Shown: positions 39,920 to 48,484 of the stretch, piece by piece
How positions within the stretch are numbered: the stretch's first letter is position 1
How the letters are laid out: each line of letters starts with the position of its first letter
Assembly (NCBI GenBank): GCA_016190245.1
Contig: JACPQY010000048.1
Location: 1-64,000, forward strand
Length of the DNA: 64,000 nt
Reading direction: 5' to 3'
DNA from: Nitrospirota bacterium
GTDB lineage: Bacteria > JACPQY01
Notes under the pieces: generated by a model
What the model was told of the DNA's origin: nothing
Databases searched by the model: none
The model's input: only the letters and a program-made list of their open reading frames with translations
Translations under genes and position numbers: made by a program

Positions 39920-40032
39920 GTTCCGTGGGAGGGTGTGAGGGGTTGCCTCCTGGGTGGAGGTGCGACTCGGCGGGATACAAGCACAATGCAATCTAGGAAA
40001 CAACGTCCCTCTGTTGCGCGTCCGGACGAAGC

Positions 40033-41238
40033 ATGAGCGGTTTTCTCCTTCTGTGCGGTGTGGGCTTCGCGGCTTTTGCCAGCTACGAGTGGGCCCGCAC
40101 GCCCCTCACGCCGCTTCTGGGGGAGAGCTTGGGCGCATCGCCGGAAGCCATCGGCTCGATCATGGCCGTCTCCACGGCGGTTGGGATCTTGGTGAAACTC
40201 CCGGCGGGTGTTTTGTCGGACACCCTGGGCCGGAAGTGGGTCATCCTGTCGGGTGTCGGATTCTTCGCGTTGACTCCATTCCTCTACGCGGGGGTTCACT
40301 CAGCCGGTGCGCTCCTGGCCGTGCGCCTCATCCATGGCCTTGCCACCGCGCTGTACACTCCTGCGGCGATGGCCGCCGTGGCCGATGTTTTCGGCCGGCG
40401 GCGGGGCGAAGGCATCGGCTGGTACACGGCCTGCACTCAGACGGGCAAGTCGATCGGCCCGGCGATCGGAGGGTTTGCCCTGAGCCACGTGGGCTTCGGC
40501 TCATCGTACCTTCTGTGCGGGGTGTCGGGACTGGCTGCGCTCGGGCTCGCGCTCGTTTTCGTGGCGCGCACGGGGAGGGGGAGCCAAGTGGGGATTGCGC
40601 CGGGATCATCTCCGATGGTCGTGGGCGCCGAAGTGCGGCGTCGCCTGATCGTGGGCGTGAAGGAGCTGTCCGCCAGTCCGAAGGTGGTCGTAACCTGTCT
40701 GGCCCAGTCTCTCCAACTCTTCGCGTTGGGGAGCCTCCAGGCGTTTCTGCCGCTTCTGGCCGCTTCGAGGGGAGTGGCGGTGGAACTGATCGGTCTCTTC
40801 TTCACCGTCAAGTCGGTAGCCTCGCTCATGGCCCGCCCCATCGCGGGCCGGCTCTCCGACCGGATTGGTCGCACCCCGATGCTGGTGGCGGGGATGATCG
40901 TCTCCGCGGCCGCCCTCTACGCGCTGCCTTTCAGCGCCGCCACCGCTCCGATCATCCTCGTGGCCCTCGTGTACGGCCTGGGCGATGCCGTCACACACAC
41001 CGCCAGTGCCGCCCAAGTGGCCGACCTCTCCCGGACTCAATCCCTCGGTGCCGCGATGGGCCTCTTCGGTTCGCTGACCGACGTGGGTCATGCTGCCGGC
41101 CAGTTCCTGATGGGTTTCTTGGTTGCTTGGATGGGGTTCGTCGGCGCATACCACTCGGTGGCCGGTCTTCTCCTCTTCGGGGCGGCGGTCGTCTGGTGGA
41201 CGTTTCGGTCGCGGCGCCCCTCGCTCCGTCCAGCGTGA
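40033..41238 (+). CDS. MFS transporter
   Basis: 401 residues with about 12 hydrophobic helices and two loops of MFS type: GVLSDTLGRKWV after helix 2 and GRLSDRIGRTPM after helix 8. Typical of drug/sugar efflux-type major facilitator proteins; substrate unknown. Starts at ATG 40033. The 113 bp before it shows only a small CCTCC/GGAGG hairpin. Confidence 0.9.
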   Translation: MSGFLLLCGVGFAAFASYEWARTPLTPLLGESLGASPEAIGSIMAVSTAVGILVKLPAGVLSDTLGRKWVILSGVGFFALTPFLYAGVHSAGALLAVRLIHGLATALYTPAAMAAVADVFGRRRGEGIGWYTACTQTGKSIGPAIGGFALSHVGFGSSYLLCGVSGLAALGLALVFVARTGRGSQVGIAPGSSPMVVGAEVRRRLIVGVKELSASPKVVVTCLAQSLQLFALGSLQAFLPLLAASRGVAVELIGLFFTVKSVASLMARPIAGRLSDRIGRTPMLVAGMIVSAAALYALPFSAATAPIILVALVYGLGDAVTHTASAAQVADLSRTQSLGAAMGLFGSLTDVGHAAGQFLMGFLVAWMGFVGAYHSVAGLLLFGAAVVWWTFRSRRPSLRPA

Positions 41239-41255
41239 CGGATGCGGGGTCGCTC

Positions 41256-41284
41256 TTGTGGAGTGCGGAGGGTGCTGATAAGAT
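41256..41284 (+). promoter_or_regulatory. promoter with extended -10 for the MIP18-type gene
   Basis: TTGTGG (41256-41261), 17-nt spacer, TGA-TAAGAT extended -10 (41276-41284). Transcription would start near 41291. Confidence 0.55.
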
Positions 41285-41313
41285 GCTAGGGGTCCGAGGC
41301 GAAGGAGACGCGA

Positions 41314-41625
41314 ATGCCCAGCCGAGAGGAGATTCTAGAGTCGCTTAAGAGTGTTTTCGATCCTGAGATCCCGGTGAACGTAGTGGATCTCGGGCTCATC
41401 TACGATGTAGAAGTCGGCGGAGAGGCGGCGGCGGATGTACACGTGAAAATGACCATGACGGCGGCGAATTGTCCGGCCGCCCAGATGATTCCCGGCATGG
41501 TCCAAGAGGTCGCGCAGAACGTGCCGGGCGTCCGCCGTGTGGATGTCGAGGTGGTGTGGGACCCGCCGTGGGGCCCCGCGCGGATCAGTCCCGAGGGCCG
41601 GCGGATCCTCGGGATCGAGGACTGA
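41314..41625 (+). CDS. MIP18/DUF59 (SufT/PaaD-like) iron-sulfur assembly protein
   Basis: 103 residues. FDPEIPVNVVDLGLIYDVEV and the reactive-cysteine region MTAANCPAAQMIPGMV, ending WDPPWGPARIS, are typical of DUF59 proteins that help to mature iron-sulfur proteins. Ribosome site GAAGGAGA before ATG 41314. Stands alone, without suf genes near. Confidence 0.92.
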   Translation: MPSREEILESLKSVFDPEIPVNVVDLGLIYDVEVGGEAAADVHVKMTMTAANCPAAQMIPGMVQEVAQNVPGVRRVDVEVVWDPPWGPARISPEGRRILGIED

Positions 41626-41638
41626 GAGTTCGCCGTTC

Positions 41639-41998
41639 GTGCCCGGAGCAGCGACACGGGACGAATTCTACCTCCAGGGGATGGAACTGCTAATGGAAGA
41701 TCGGTTCGACGAGGCGGCGGACCGATTCAAGGGGGCGCTCGAACTCCGTCCGGATGACCCCGAAGTGCTCGAGGGACTGACACAGGCCAGTCTGGGCAGG
41801 CACGACTTGGCCGGGGCGCTCGAGTGGGCGAAGCGCTGGACGGCGGCTGATCCGGAGGCCGTGCTCCCGCACACGAATCTCTCTATCATTTATCAGAAGA
41901 TGGGTCGGATCGAGGACGCGGAGAGGGAGGGCGCCGTCGCGCGGACTCTCGGCTGGAAGCAGGAGTTGCGCGAACAGAAGCAGGCCGGTCAGGGTTGA
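41639..41998 (+). CDS. small TPR protein
   Basis: 119 residues with about three tetratricopeptide units (YLQGMELLMEDRFDEAADRFKGALELRPDDPE, shown only in part: LMEDRFDEAADRFKGALEL; HDLAGALEWAKRWTAADPE; NLSIIYQKMGRIEDAERE). GTG 41639 follows the DUF59 stop by 13 nt. Probably a protein-interaction adaptor, perhaps with the DUF59 protein. Its last 10 bases overlap the convergent CbiX-like gene. Confidence 0.8.
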   Translation: MPGAATRDEFYLQGMELLMEDRFDEAADRFKGALELRPDDPEVLEGLTQASLGRHDLAGALEWAKRWTAADPEAVLPHTNLSIIYQKMGRIEDAEREGAVARTLGWKQELREQKQAGQG

Positions 41999-42807
41999 GT
42001 AGGCGCTGAGATTCGGGCCGACCCGAGCGCAGACCTGCCGGTGCAGCGGACCCAGCGGTTCGCCACGATCCGGACGAGTTCGGGCGAGGAGGCGAGGGGA
42101 GGACTCATTCGAATAGAGACCGCGCGGTTGCGGCTGGAATAGGTTCGGCATGCGCGGCGGATCGCGCCCAGGAGTCGGCCCCGGAAAAGGATCAGGGGGA
42201 CTACGCGAATCGAGGGGGCGTTTTCGCGGAGAGCGCAGTCAAGTGCCTGAGTGAGGGACGGACGACCGCGGACGATGAAGCAGGCGCGGACCACTGTGGG
42301 AGAGATGCGTCCCTGAAGCGCGCGGGCGAGTCGGCCCGCGGCGGCGGTGGTCCCTCGCTGTGTGCTGCCGTGCGCCGGGAGGAGAATCACCGTTCGCGCG
42401 CCGCGGGCAGAGGGATGTGAGCACGAACCGGTCACGAGTTGCAAGAGATCCCTTCCGGCGCCGATCGGCGGAGAAAGGATGAAGCGTGTTCGTCCCCGGG
42501 CTGGACCAAGCTTCCGCAGGGCGCGCGGGATATCCCGCACCACGTGGGTGCCCGGCAGGAGAAGGACGGGCACGACGAGGACGCTCGGCACCCCATCACG
42601 CAGGAGCTTCTGAGCCACCTTGGAGAGGGGTGGGCCGCCAGGAGCCAGCCGTGCGAGCGCCACGCGCACACCCGGCAGGGCGCGGCGAACCCGCCGGACG
42701 AGGCCGCGATGCTCCGCCTGCCCCAACGCCTCTCGGGTGCCGTGGACGATGAGGAGGAGCGCGGGCTGCGAGGGGTGGCTGCTCAGACTCTTGCCCCGGA
42801 GGCCCAC
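41989..42807 (-). CDS. CbiX/sirohydrochlorin chelatase-like protein
   Basis: 272 residues with two CbiX-like halves. First half: LLLIVHGTREALGQAE, VLVVPVLLLPGTHVVRDIP. Second half: VILLPAHGSTQRGTTAAAG and VVPLILFRGRLLGAI. The two metal-binding histidines (VHG and HVV, and again AHG) are arranged as in class II chelatases, which insert Co or Fe into sirohydrochlorin. The start is uncertain: GTG 42807 avoids overlap with the lipoprotein gene; a longer ATG frame starts at 42897. No other cobalamin or sirohaem gene is near. Confidence 0.72.
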   Translation of the reverse strand: MGLRGKSLSSHPSQPALLLIVHGTREALGQAEHRGLVRRVRRALPGVRVALARLAPGGPPLSKVAQKLLRDGVPSVLVVPVLLLPGTHVVRDIPRALRKLGPARGRTRFILSPPIGAGRDLLQLVTGSCSHPSARGARTVILLPAHGSTQRGTTAAAGRLARALQGRISPTVVRACFIVRGRPSLTQALDCALRENAPSIRVVPLILFRGRLLGAIRRACRTYSSRNRAVSIRMSPPLASSPELVRIVANRWVRCTGRSALGSARISAPTQP

Positions 42808-42832
42808 CCCTGCTTCCCCGCGCAAGAAGCGA

Positions 42833-43642
42833 CTACTCGATGATGTAGCGGACGAAATCGTCCTGCCGGGACTTCTTTCCAGTCTTGCCCTCCGCATGGT
42901 CTCGTGCGAGGTCCCGCGCCAGGCGGAAATTCTCCGTGTCGAAGAGGCTGCTGAGATAGAAGATGTATCCGAGGCTCGATGCGGCGCGCTCGGCGCGGTA
43001 GGTCTCGTTCACCGAGTAGATCGTGGTGACCGGCCCGAACCAGACGGCGCCATCGTACTTGAAAGGCATGCCCACTTTTTGCCCCGCGTACACGGGGGTG
43101 AGCGTGAATCGTGTCAGGGCTGCGGAGGGAGGGCCGTGGGTCTTTTCGAGAAGACGGCCGGCCTCTTCCCAATCTCCCGGCGAGAGCGGAAACCAGTATC
43201 CTGTGAGGCGGTCGCCAAGGAACGTGACGTACTCGTCAAAGCCTCCGACGCGGAAAACCTTGATCTCCCGCTCGGGAATCGCATCGGTCACCGGTTGGAC
43301 CGATTCCTCCAATGCCTCCGCTTGGCGCGTGGGGGAGCCGTACCAGATCCAGAACGCTTGTTCGAGGGGGCGCCCGCAAAAGAGTCGGCAGAGGACCGTC
43401 GGCGACGTCGGCTCCCCCCACCTCACGAAGCGGTCGCCGGTGGCGTAGATCCGCCCGAAGCTCGGCAGGCTGAGAACGTGCAGGACCTCCTGCGGGCTCA
43501 TCCCCCAGCGCAGGTCCTTGTAGCCCTCGATGAGGACGGCAGGGCGGTGCGCGTCCAGCGCCAGGCTCGGGGTTCCACCATCCTTCTCGCAGGCCGCCAG
43601 TGAAGCGGTGATCAGAACGAGGAAGCGGGACCCGTTGCGCAC
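42833..43642 (-). CDS. lipoprotein of unknown function
   Basis: 269 residues. A lipobox is visible: FLVLITASLAAC with Cys19 as lipidation site. GTG 43642 is chosen because it places the signal peptide at the N-terminus; the longer frame lacks one. No recognisable domain; about residue 50 onward has a pattern (LRWGMSPQEVLHVL, RTLxxxY-like segments) reminiscent of periplasmic proteins that start DLRWGMSxxEV, of unknown role. Confidence 0.65.
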   Translation of the reverse strand: MRNGSRFLVLITASLAACEKDGGTPSLALDAHRPAVLIEGYKDLRWGMSPQEVLHVLSLPSFGRIYATGDRFVRWGEPTSPTVLCRLFCGRPLEQAFWIWYGSPTRQAEALEESVQPVTDAIPEREIKVFRVGGFDEYVTFLGDRLTGYWFPLSPGDWEEAGRLLEKTHGPPSAALTRFTLTPVYAGQKVGMPFKYDGAVWFGPVTTIYSVNETYRAERAASSLGYIFYLSSLFDTENFRLARDLARDHAEGKTGKKSRQDDFVRYIIE

Positions 43643-43708
43643 GGTGATCTCGCGATGATAGCAGAGGATGGTGGAGGAGGGAAAAAGGGGTAGAATGGCT
43701 GGACGTCG

Positions 43709-43972
43709 ATGAAGCTCGGCCTCAAGCAGATGCTTCCGTTCGAGAAGAACAGGGAGATTCTTACAGCGCTCATTCGCGCCCATCCCGAGCAGCTTCCGCA
43801 GATCGTCGAGACCTTGAGGACGCTCCGCTGGGAGGGGCCCAAGCGCGAGGACTTGTACCGGCTGATTTCCTACGCCCAGGAACTGGAGCGGACGGGGACG
43901 ATCACGACGCAGATGGACCGGGACATCGAGTCCATGCGGCGGGCGTTCATTTCCGAGAGGAAGAAGCCCTAG
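43709..43972 (+). CDS. small hypothetical helical protein
   Basis: 87 residues, not recognised. Predominantly helical and charged (FEKNREILTALIRAHPEQLP, EDLYRLISYAQELERTG). A TAGAAT -10-like box at 43691-43696 precedes ATG 43709 by 12 nt and no clear ribosome site is seen. The stop (43970-43972) touches the first palindromic repeat upstream of dnaX. Confidence 0.6.
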   Translation: MKLGLKQMLPFEKNREILTALIRAHPEQLPQIVETLRTLRWEGPKREDLYRLISYAQELERTGTITTQMDRDIESMRRAFISERKKP

Positions 43973-44032
43973 TACCATGTTGCGCATGTTCTTGAGCAGA
44001 TCGAAAACCCGGATCCGGCGGCAACATGGTAC
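43972..44032. repeat. palindromic repeat 1 upstream of dnaX
   Basis: GTACCATGTTGC (43972-43983) and GCAACATGGTAC (44021-44032) form a perfect 12-bp stem. The loop holds CTTGAGCAG-A-TCGAAAA, which recurs in inverse in repeat 3. Confidence 0.75.
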
Positions 44033-44036
44033 ATAC

Positions 44037-44076
44037 GCCCCGCCCCCATTTGGACACAGGCTTTTGAGAGCGGGGC
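44037..44076. repeat. palindromic repeat 2 upstream of dnaX
   Basis: GCCCCGC (44037-44043) and GCGGGGC (44070-44076) form a perfect 7-bp stem around 26 nt. It lies between the two related repeats. Confidence 0.6.
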
Positions 44077-44080
44077 TACC

Positions 44081-44129
44081 GTACCGCGCCTTTGCTCGAA
44101 ACTGCTCAAAGATTTCTTCAACGCGGTAC
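44081..44129. repeat. palindromic repeat 3 upstream of dnaX (inverse of repeat 1)
   Basis: GTACCGCG (44081-44088) and CGCGGTAC (44122-44129) form a perfect 8-bp stem. On the minus strand its loop reads CTTTGAGCAG-TT-TCGAGCAAA, matching the core of repeat 1 in inverse orientation. Confidence 0.7.
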
Positions 44130-44148
44130 TAGGAATCGGGCAACGGGG

Positions 44149-45858
44149 ATGGCGTACCAAGTTCTTGCCCGCCGGTGGAGGCCTTCTCGACTCGAAGAGG
44201 TGGTGGGGCAGGAGCACGTCGTCCGCGCGTTGCGGGGAGCGCTGGCGTCGCAGCGAATGCCGCATGCGCTCCTTTTCTGCGGGCCACGGGGGGTGGGGAA
44301 GACCACGTTGGCGCGCCTCGTGGCCAAATCGCTCAACTGCGCGAAGGGTCCTACGCCGGAGCCGTGTCTCAAGTGCGGGCCCTGCACGGAGATTCCCACC
44401 GGCATGTGCGTGGACGTTCTCGAAATCGACGGCGCCTCCCACACGAGCGTGGACGAGGTGCGGCAGATCATCGAGGCCGTGCCCTACGCCCCATCGTCCT
44501 GCCGATTCAAAGTCTATGTCATTGACGAGGTCCACATGCTTTCCCTCAGCGCCTTCAACGCCTTGCTCAAGACGCTGGAGGAACCGCCGGCGCACGTGGT
44601 CTTCATCTTCGCCACCACGGACCCGCGCCGGATACCTCCCACCGTCATCGGCCGGTGCCAGAGGTTCGATTTCTTGCGGATATCGCATGAGGCGATCGTC
44701 GAGAAGCTTGGCCGGATGGTCGCGGCCGACGGTCTCCCCCTTTCGGAGGCCGCCCTGCACGCTATCGCGCGCTTCTCGGAGGGGAGTCTGCGCGACGCCG
44801 AGGTCCTCCTCGATCAGCTCCTCAACGCAGCGGGCGTGCGCGGGCGGGACGCCAAGGGAAAGCCAGAGAAGGGAGACTCCGCCCCCATCACGGCCGAACA
44901 GGTGGCGGAGTTCCTCGGCCGCCCCTCCTCGGACGGGTTGTGGACGATTTTGAACCGTCTCATCGAGCGGGACGGCGCGGGCGCGCTGCAGGCTTTTCAT
45001 CGCCTCTATGAGGGAGGTTGCGACCCCGCGATTGCGGTTCGGGCCCTTCTGAACGAGGTTCACGCGCTTCTCGTCTGCCGGATGACGGGGGAGCAGGCCG
45101 CGCGCATCCTCCGGCGGACGGCGGACGACATGACCCCGCTAACTCAGCGCGCCCAGACTTCCAGCGATGCCGATTTGATTCAGACCTCCGAAACTCTCAT
45201 CCAGGCGTGCGAGTTGGCCGAGCAGTCGGCCGATCCCTATGTGGTAGTGACGACCTACCTGGCCAAGATCGCCATGCTGCCGCGACTGATGGATGTGGGA
45301 CCGATTTTGAAGAAACTGGACACGATTGCGGCGGGTGGCGCGACGGGCTTCGGCATGGCGGGTGTTTCGAATCCCCCCCCCGGCCACGTCTCTCCGCCGG
45401 TCCCACCGATGGGCGGGCGGGGTGGTGGACTGGCTCCCGTCGAGGAGAAGGGGAGGGCGGCAGGGGGCGCCGTGCTTGGCAGTAGTGACCGTGCGGTGGA
45501 CACCGGGAGCGCGCACCCGCCCGGATCGGTGGCCACGAGCGCTGCGGCTGGGTCTTTCGCCGAATTCGTTCACCAGCGCAGTCCGATGGTGGGGTCCTTC
45601 CTGCGACAAGTCAGCATCGGCCGGGAGGGCTCGCGGCTCGTACTCCGTCCCAGCTCGAGCGACACCGGCGCGCTCCATTTCCTCGAGGACAAGATTGCCG
45701 ACCTGCGGGCCTGGGCCGCGGATCACTACGGGGAGCCTCTGGAGGTGGCTCTCGAAACCGAGCCGGGAGCGGGTGGTCATCCTGGAGGGGCCTCAAACAT
45801 CGAGACGCACCCCATGTACGGCGAGTTCGTCCGAGTCTTTCAGCCCGATCGGGAATGA
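44149..45858 (+). CDS. dnaX: DNA polymerase III subunit tau/gamma
   Basis: 569 residues. Walker A GPRGVGKTT (45-53), four-cysteine zinc site (Cys64, Cys73, Cys76, Cys79), Walker B IDEVHML and sensor LKTLEEPP...TTDPRRIPPTV, followed by the domain III region and a Pro/Gly-rich linker (about 400-460) and C-terminal tau domain. ATG 44149 is chosen for the conserved MAYQVLARRWRP. The linker includes a C9 tract (45373-45381) whose +1 slippage would give a gamma-length protein. It heads dnaX-ybaB-recR, a very common order. Confidence 0.95.
   Translation: MAYQVLARRWRPSRLEEVVGQEHVVRALRGALASQRMPHALLFCGPRGVGKTTLARLVAKSLNCAKGPTPEPCLKCGPCTEIPTGMCVDVLEIDGASHTSVDEVRQIIEAVPYAPSSCRFKVYVIDEVHMLSLSAFNALLKTLEEPPAHVVFIFATTDPRRIPPTVIGRCQRFDFLRISHEAIVEKLGRMVAADGLPLSEAALHAIARFSEGSLRDAEVLLDQLLNAAGVRGRDAKGKPEKGDSAPITAEQVAEFLGRPSSDGLWTILNRLIERDGAGALQAFHRLYEGGCDPAIAVRALLNEVHALLVCRMTGEQAARILRRTADDMTPLTQRAQTSSDADLIQTSETLIQACELAEQSADPYVVVTTYLAKIAMLPRLMDVGPILKKLDTIAAGGATGFGMAGVSNPPPGHVSPPVPPMGGRGGGLAPVEEKGRAAGGAVLGSSDRAVDTGSAHPPGSVATSAAAGSFAEFVHQRSPMVGSFLRQVSIGREGSRLVLRPSSSDTGALHFLEDKIADLRAWAADHYGEPLEVALETEPGAGGHPGGASNIETHPMYGEFVRVFQPDRE
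45373..45381 (+). other. C9 homopolymer, candidate slippage site in dnaX
   Basis: Codons 409-411 are CCC-CCC-CCC. An extra C shifts into a frame that stops at TAG 45483-45485, giving a 445-residue product that keeps the ATPase and clamp-loader domains. This is the length range of gamma in Escherichia coli and Thermus. Confidence 0.45.
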
Positions 45859-45873
45859 GATAGGATCGAAGCG

Positions 45874-46209
45874 ATGTCAAACGAGCGAAGCGTGGACATG
45901 CGGCAGTTGCTGGGCCAGTTTCAGAGCGCGCAGGCGCGTCTGAAGGGTGTTCAGGAACGGCTCGCGGGACGCCAGTTGTCCGTGCAGACCGGCGGGGGGC
46001 TTGTCGAGGTGGTGATCAACGGCCGTTTCGAGATCGTGAGCCTCCGGGTTGACCCCGAGCTCGTCCGGGGGGGGGATTCGACCCTGATGCGTGAGCTCAT
46101 TGTGAGCGGGGTCAACGAGGCGATCCGTCGCTGCCAGCAGATGATCGGCGAGGAGGTGTCGCGCGAGGCGGCAGGGATCGTCCTGGGTGCGGGCCCGAGC
46201 GAGGCGTGA
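45874..46209 (+). CDS. ybaB: YbaB/EbfC nucleoid-associated protein
   Basis: 111 residues. Coiled N-terminal helix (MRQLLGQFQSAQARLKGVQERLA), central beta strands (VEVVINGRFEIVSLRVDPEL) and C-terminal helix with EAIRRCQQMIGEEV, the YbaB fold that binds DNA as a dimer. A TAGGAT -10-like box (45861-45866) lies 7 nt before ATG 45874, hinting at an internal leaderless promoter. Between dnaX and recR as usual. Confidence 0.93.
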   Translation: MSNERSVDMRQLLGQFQSAQARLKGVQERLAGRQLSVQTGGGLVEVVINGRFEIVSLRVDPELVRGGDSTLMRELIVSGVNEAIRRCQQMIGEEVSREAAGIVLGAGPSEA

Positions 46210-46223
46210 TCCCCGGGTGAAGC

Positions 46224-46838
46224 ATGGCTGCGGTGAAAGATCCCCTTCGTCTGCTGGTGGAACTCCTTCAGAAGGTCCCGGGCATGGGCGAGAAATCCGC
46301 TACCCGCATGGCGTATCACTTCATGAAAGCGCCCGCGCAGGAGGTGCTCGGCCTTGCGGAGGCGCTCCGGCGGCTCAAGGCGGAGATGAGAGAGTGCGAG
46401 GAGTGTTGCGATGTTTCGTTCAGGTCCCCTTGCGAAACGTGCGCCAATCCCAAGCGTGATCCGGCCGTCATCTGCGTGGTGGCGGATTCCTCTCACATCA
46501 AACCCCTCGAGCGGAGCGGGGCGTACGCTGGCGTTTACCACGTGCTTCACGGGACGCTCTCGCCGATGGAGAATGTGGGGCCGGAGCAGCTACGGATCGC
46601 CCCGTTGCTTCGGAGGATCGAAGGGCGGCCCGTGTGCGAGGTGATCCTGGCGATCAATCCGACGATGGAAGGCGAGACGACGATGCTCTACCTCATGGAT
46701 CTCCTGAAGGACCGCGGCCTCCGTGTCACGAAGCTGCCCGTCGGTCTGGCGCTCGGCTCTGACATCGAGTACACCGACCACGAGACGCTCGGCAAGGCAC
46801 TCCGCGACCGGGTGCAGGTGTCTTCGCGCGCGACGTGA
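46224..46838 (+). CDS. recR: recombination mediator RecR
   Basis: 204 residues, the normal length. N-terminal helix-hairpin-helix (LLQKVPGMGEKSATRMAYH), zinc finger CEECC...CETC, TOPRIM segment (VICVVADSSHIKPLE) and C-terminal Walker-B-like LAINPTMEGETT. Loads RecA in the RecFOR pathway. Confidence 0.95.
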   Translation: MAAVKDPLRLLVELLQKVPGMGEKSATRMAYHFMKAPAQEVLGLAEALRRLKAEMRECEECCDVSFRSPCETCANPKRDPAVICVVADSSHIKPLERSGAYAGVYHVLHGTLSPMENVGPEQLRIAPLLRRIEGRPVCEVILAINPTMEGETTMLYLMDLLKDRGLRVTKLPVGLALGSDIEYTDHETLGKALRDRVQVSSRAT

Positions 46839-46851
46839 TGCGGCCGACGCG

Positions 46852-47283
46852 ATGAGACTGATGGCCCTCGACGTGGGCGATCGTCGGATCGGCGTGGCGC
46901 TGAGCGACGAGCTGGCCACGGTCTCTTCGCCGCTTTGCACGCTGGACAGGGGCGATGACGGCGAGGCGTTGCGGGAGATCCTGCGGGTGATCCGGGAGAA
47001 GGGCGTGGGCGAGGTCATCGTAGGGGTGCCCTACGGGATGGACGGTACGCCGGGTGTCCAGGCCCGGAAGGTGCTGCGTTTTGCGGATCGGCTGCAAGAC
47101 GAACTCGGCACAAGGGTGACGTTGTGGGATGAATCCTTCAGCACCCGTGAAGCGGAGCGCCTGCCGAAGACCCGCCGTGGAAAATCGCGGGGGCAGAAGG
47201 CGCGCCTTGACCGGCGCGCCGCGGCGTTCATCCTTCAGGAGGTTCTTGAGACCCGCAGGCGGGAGGCCGGCCCCGGCGGGTGA
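46852..47283 (+). CDS. ruvX: Holliday junction resolvase-like RuvX/YqgF
   Basis: 143 residues. RNase H-like fold: LMALDVGDRRIGVALSDE with the first catalytic Asp, IVGVPYGMDGTPG, and LWDESFSTREAE. Processes 16S rRNA precursor ends and was earlier named Holliday-junction resolvase. ATG 46852 follows the recR stop by 13 nt. Confidence 0.92.
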   Translation: MRLMALDVGDRRIGVALSDELATVSSPLCTLDRGDDGEALREILRVIREKGVGEVIVGVPYGMDGTPGVQARKVLRFADRLQDELGTRVTLWDESFSTREAERLPKTRRGKSRGQKARLDRRAAAFILQEVLETRRREAGPGG

Positions 47284-47328
47284 AGCCGAGCCCCTCGGGG
47301 GGGGGGCGCGCGGCGCATCGGAGGCAGG

Positions 47329-48411
47329 ATGCCCGAACCAGAACAGGCTGTACCTGTGGCACGCAAACGGAAGCGTCGCTGGGGTCGTCTCACGATCTAT
47401 GCAGCGCTTCTCCTCTTCCTCTTTGGGGCAGGCTTTCTCTCTGCCCAGTGGTTGCCCTATCTCCTGTTCCCGGCCAACGAATCGGTGGGGGAGATGATGT
47501 TCCGTGTCCAATGGGGCGAGTCGCTCGATCAGGTGGCGCACCGCCTCCACGAGGATGGCTTGGTCCAGCAACCATACCGCTTCGTGCGACTCGCGCGGTA
47601 CCTCGGCGTCTCGCGCAAGATGCAGGCCGGGGCGTACATGCTCAGCGGCCGGATGACGCCGCTCCAGATCTTGGACCACCTGACGACCGGTCGTGTGGTG
47701 CGTTTCAAGGTGACGGTTCCCGAGGGGTACAACCTCTACCAAATTGCGCGACTGCTGGAAGATGGCGACGTCGTCCCTGCCGAGGATTTCCTCACGGCGG
47801 TGCGCGACCCGAGGCTGCTGGTGGAGTTGGGGATCGAAGGTGATACCGCCGAAGGGTACTTGTATCCCGAGACCTACGTTTTCAGCTCGTCCCTCACGGC
47901 GCCGCGCGTCGTACGCATGATGGTGGAGCAGTTTCGCGTCGTCTATGATGAGGGTGTGGCGACGAAGGCCCGGCAGTTGGGGATGACCCAGCGGGAAGTG
48001 GTGACGCTTGCTTCGCTGATCGAGAAGGAGTCCTCCGTCCCCGAGGAGCTTCCACTCGTCTCAGCGGTGTTCCACAACCGGCTCAGGATCCGGATGCGGC
48101 TGCAGAGCGATCCAACCGTGATCTACGGTCTGTTGCCGGACTTCAACGGTAATCTGACCCGCGCGCACCTTGAGATGGACGGCCCCTACAATACCTACAC
48201 GCGTTCGGGGCTCCCCCCCGGCCCGATCGCCAATCCCGGCCGGGAGGCTCTCATTGCCGCGCTCTATCCTGCGCATGCGAATGTTCTCTACTTCGTGTCG
48301 CGAAACGACGGGACGCACATCTTCTCATCGGATCTCAAGTCGCACAGTCGAAACGTCTGGAAGTACCAGCGCAACAACCCCGGCCAGGCCGAGGCGTTGG
48401 GGGTGAGATGA
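47329..48411 (+). CDS. mltG: endolytic murein transglycosylase MltG
   Basis: 360 residues. Basic N-terminus and one transmembrane helix (IYAALLLFLFGAGFLSA), LysM-like region, and the YceG core with EGYLYPETY, the catalytic Glu in ASLIEKES, and SGLPPGPIANPG. Cuts nascent peptidoglycan strands in the periplasm. Ribosome site GGAGGCAGG before ATG 47329. Confidence 0.95.
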   Translation: MPEPEQAVPVARKRKRRWGRLTIYAALLLFLFGAGFLSAQWLPYLLFPANESVGEMMFRVQWGESLDQVAHRLHEDGLVQQPYRFVRLARYLGVSRKMQAGAYMLSGRMTPLQILDHLTTGRVVRFKVTVPEGYNLYQIARLLEDGDVVPAEDFLTAVRDPRLLVELGIEGDTAEGYLYPETYVFSSSLTAPRVVRMMVEQFRVVYDEGVATKARQLGMTQREVVTLASLIEKESSVPEELPLVSAVFHNRLRIRMRLQSDPTVIYGLLPDFNGNLTRAHLEMDGPYNTYTRSGLPPGPIANPGREALIAALYPAHANVLYFVSRNDGTHIFSSDLKSHSRNVWKYQRNNPGQAEALGVR

Positions 48412-48484
48412 CCCCGCCACCTCGACCGGCTTCCTCGCGGCCGAAGAGCAGCAGCAGCTTCAGGCGACCGCTCGAGGTGGAGGG

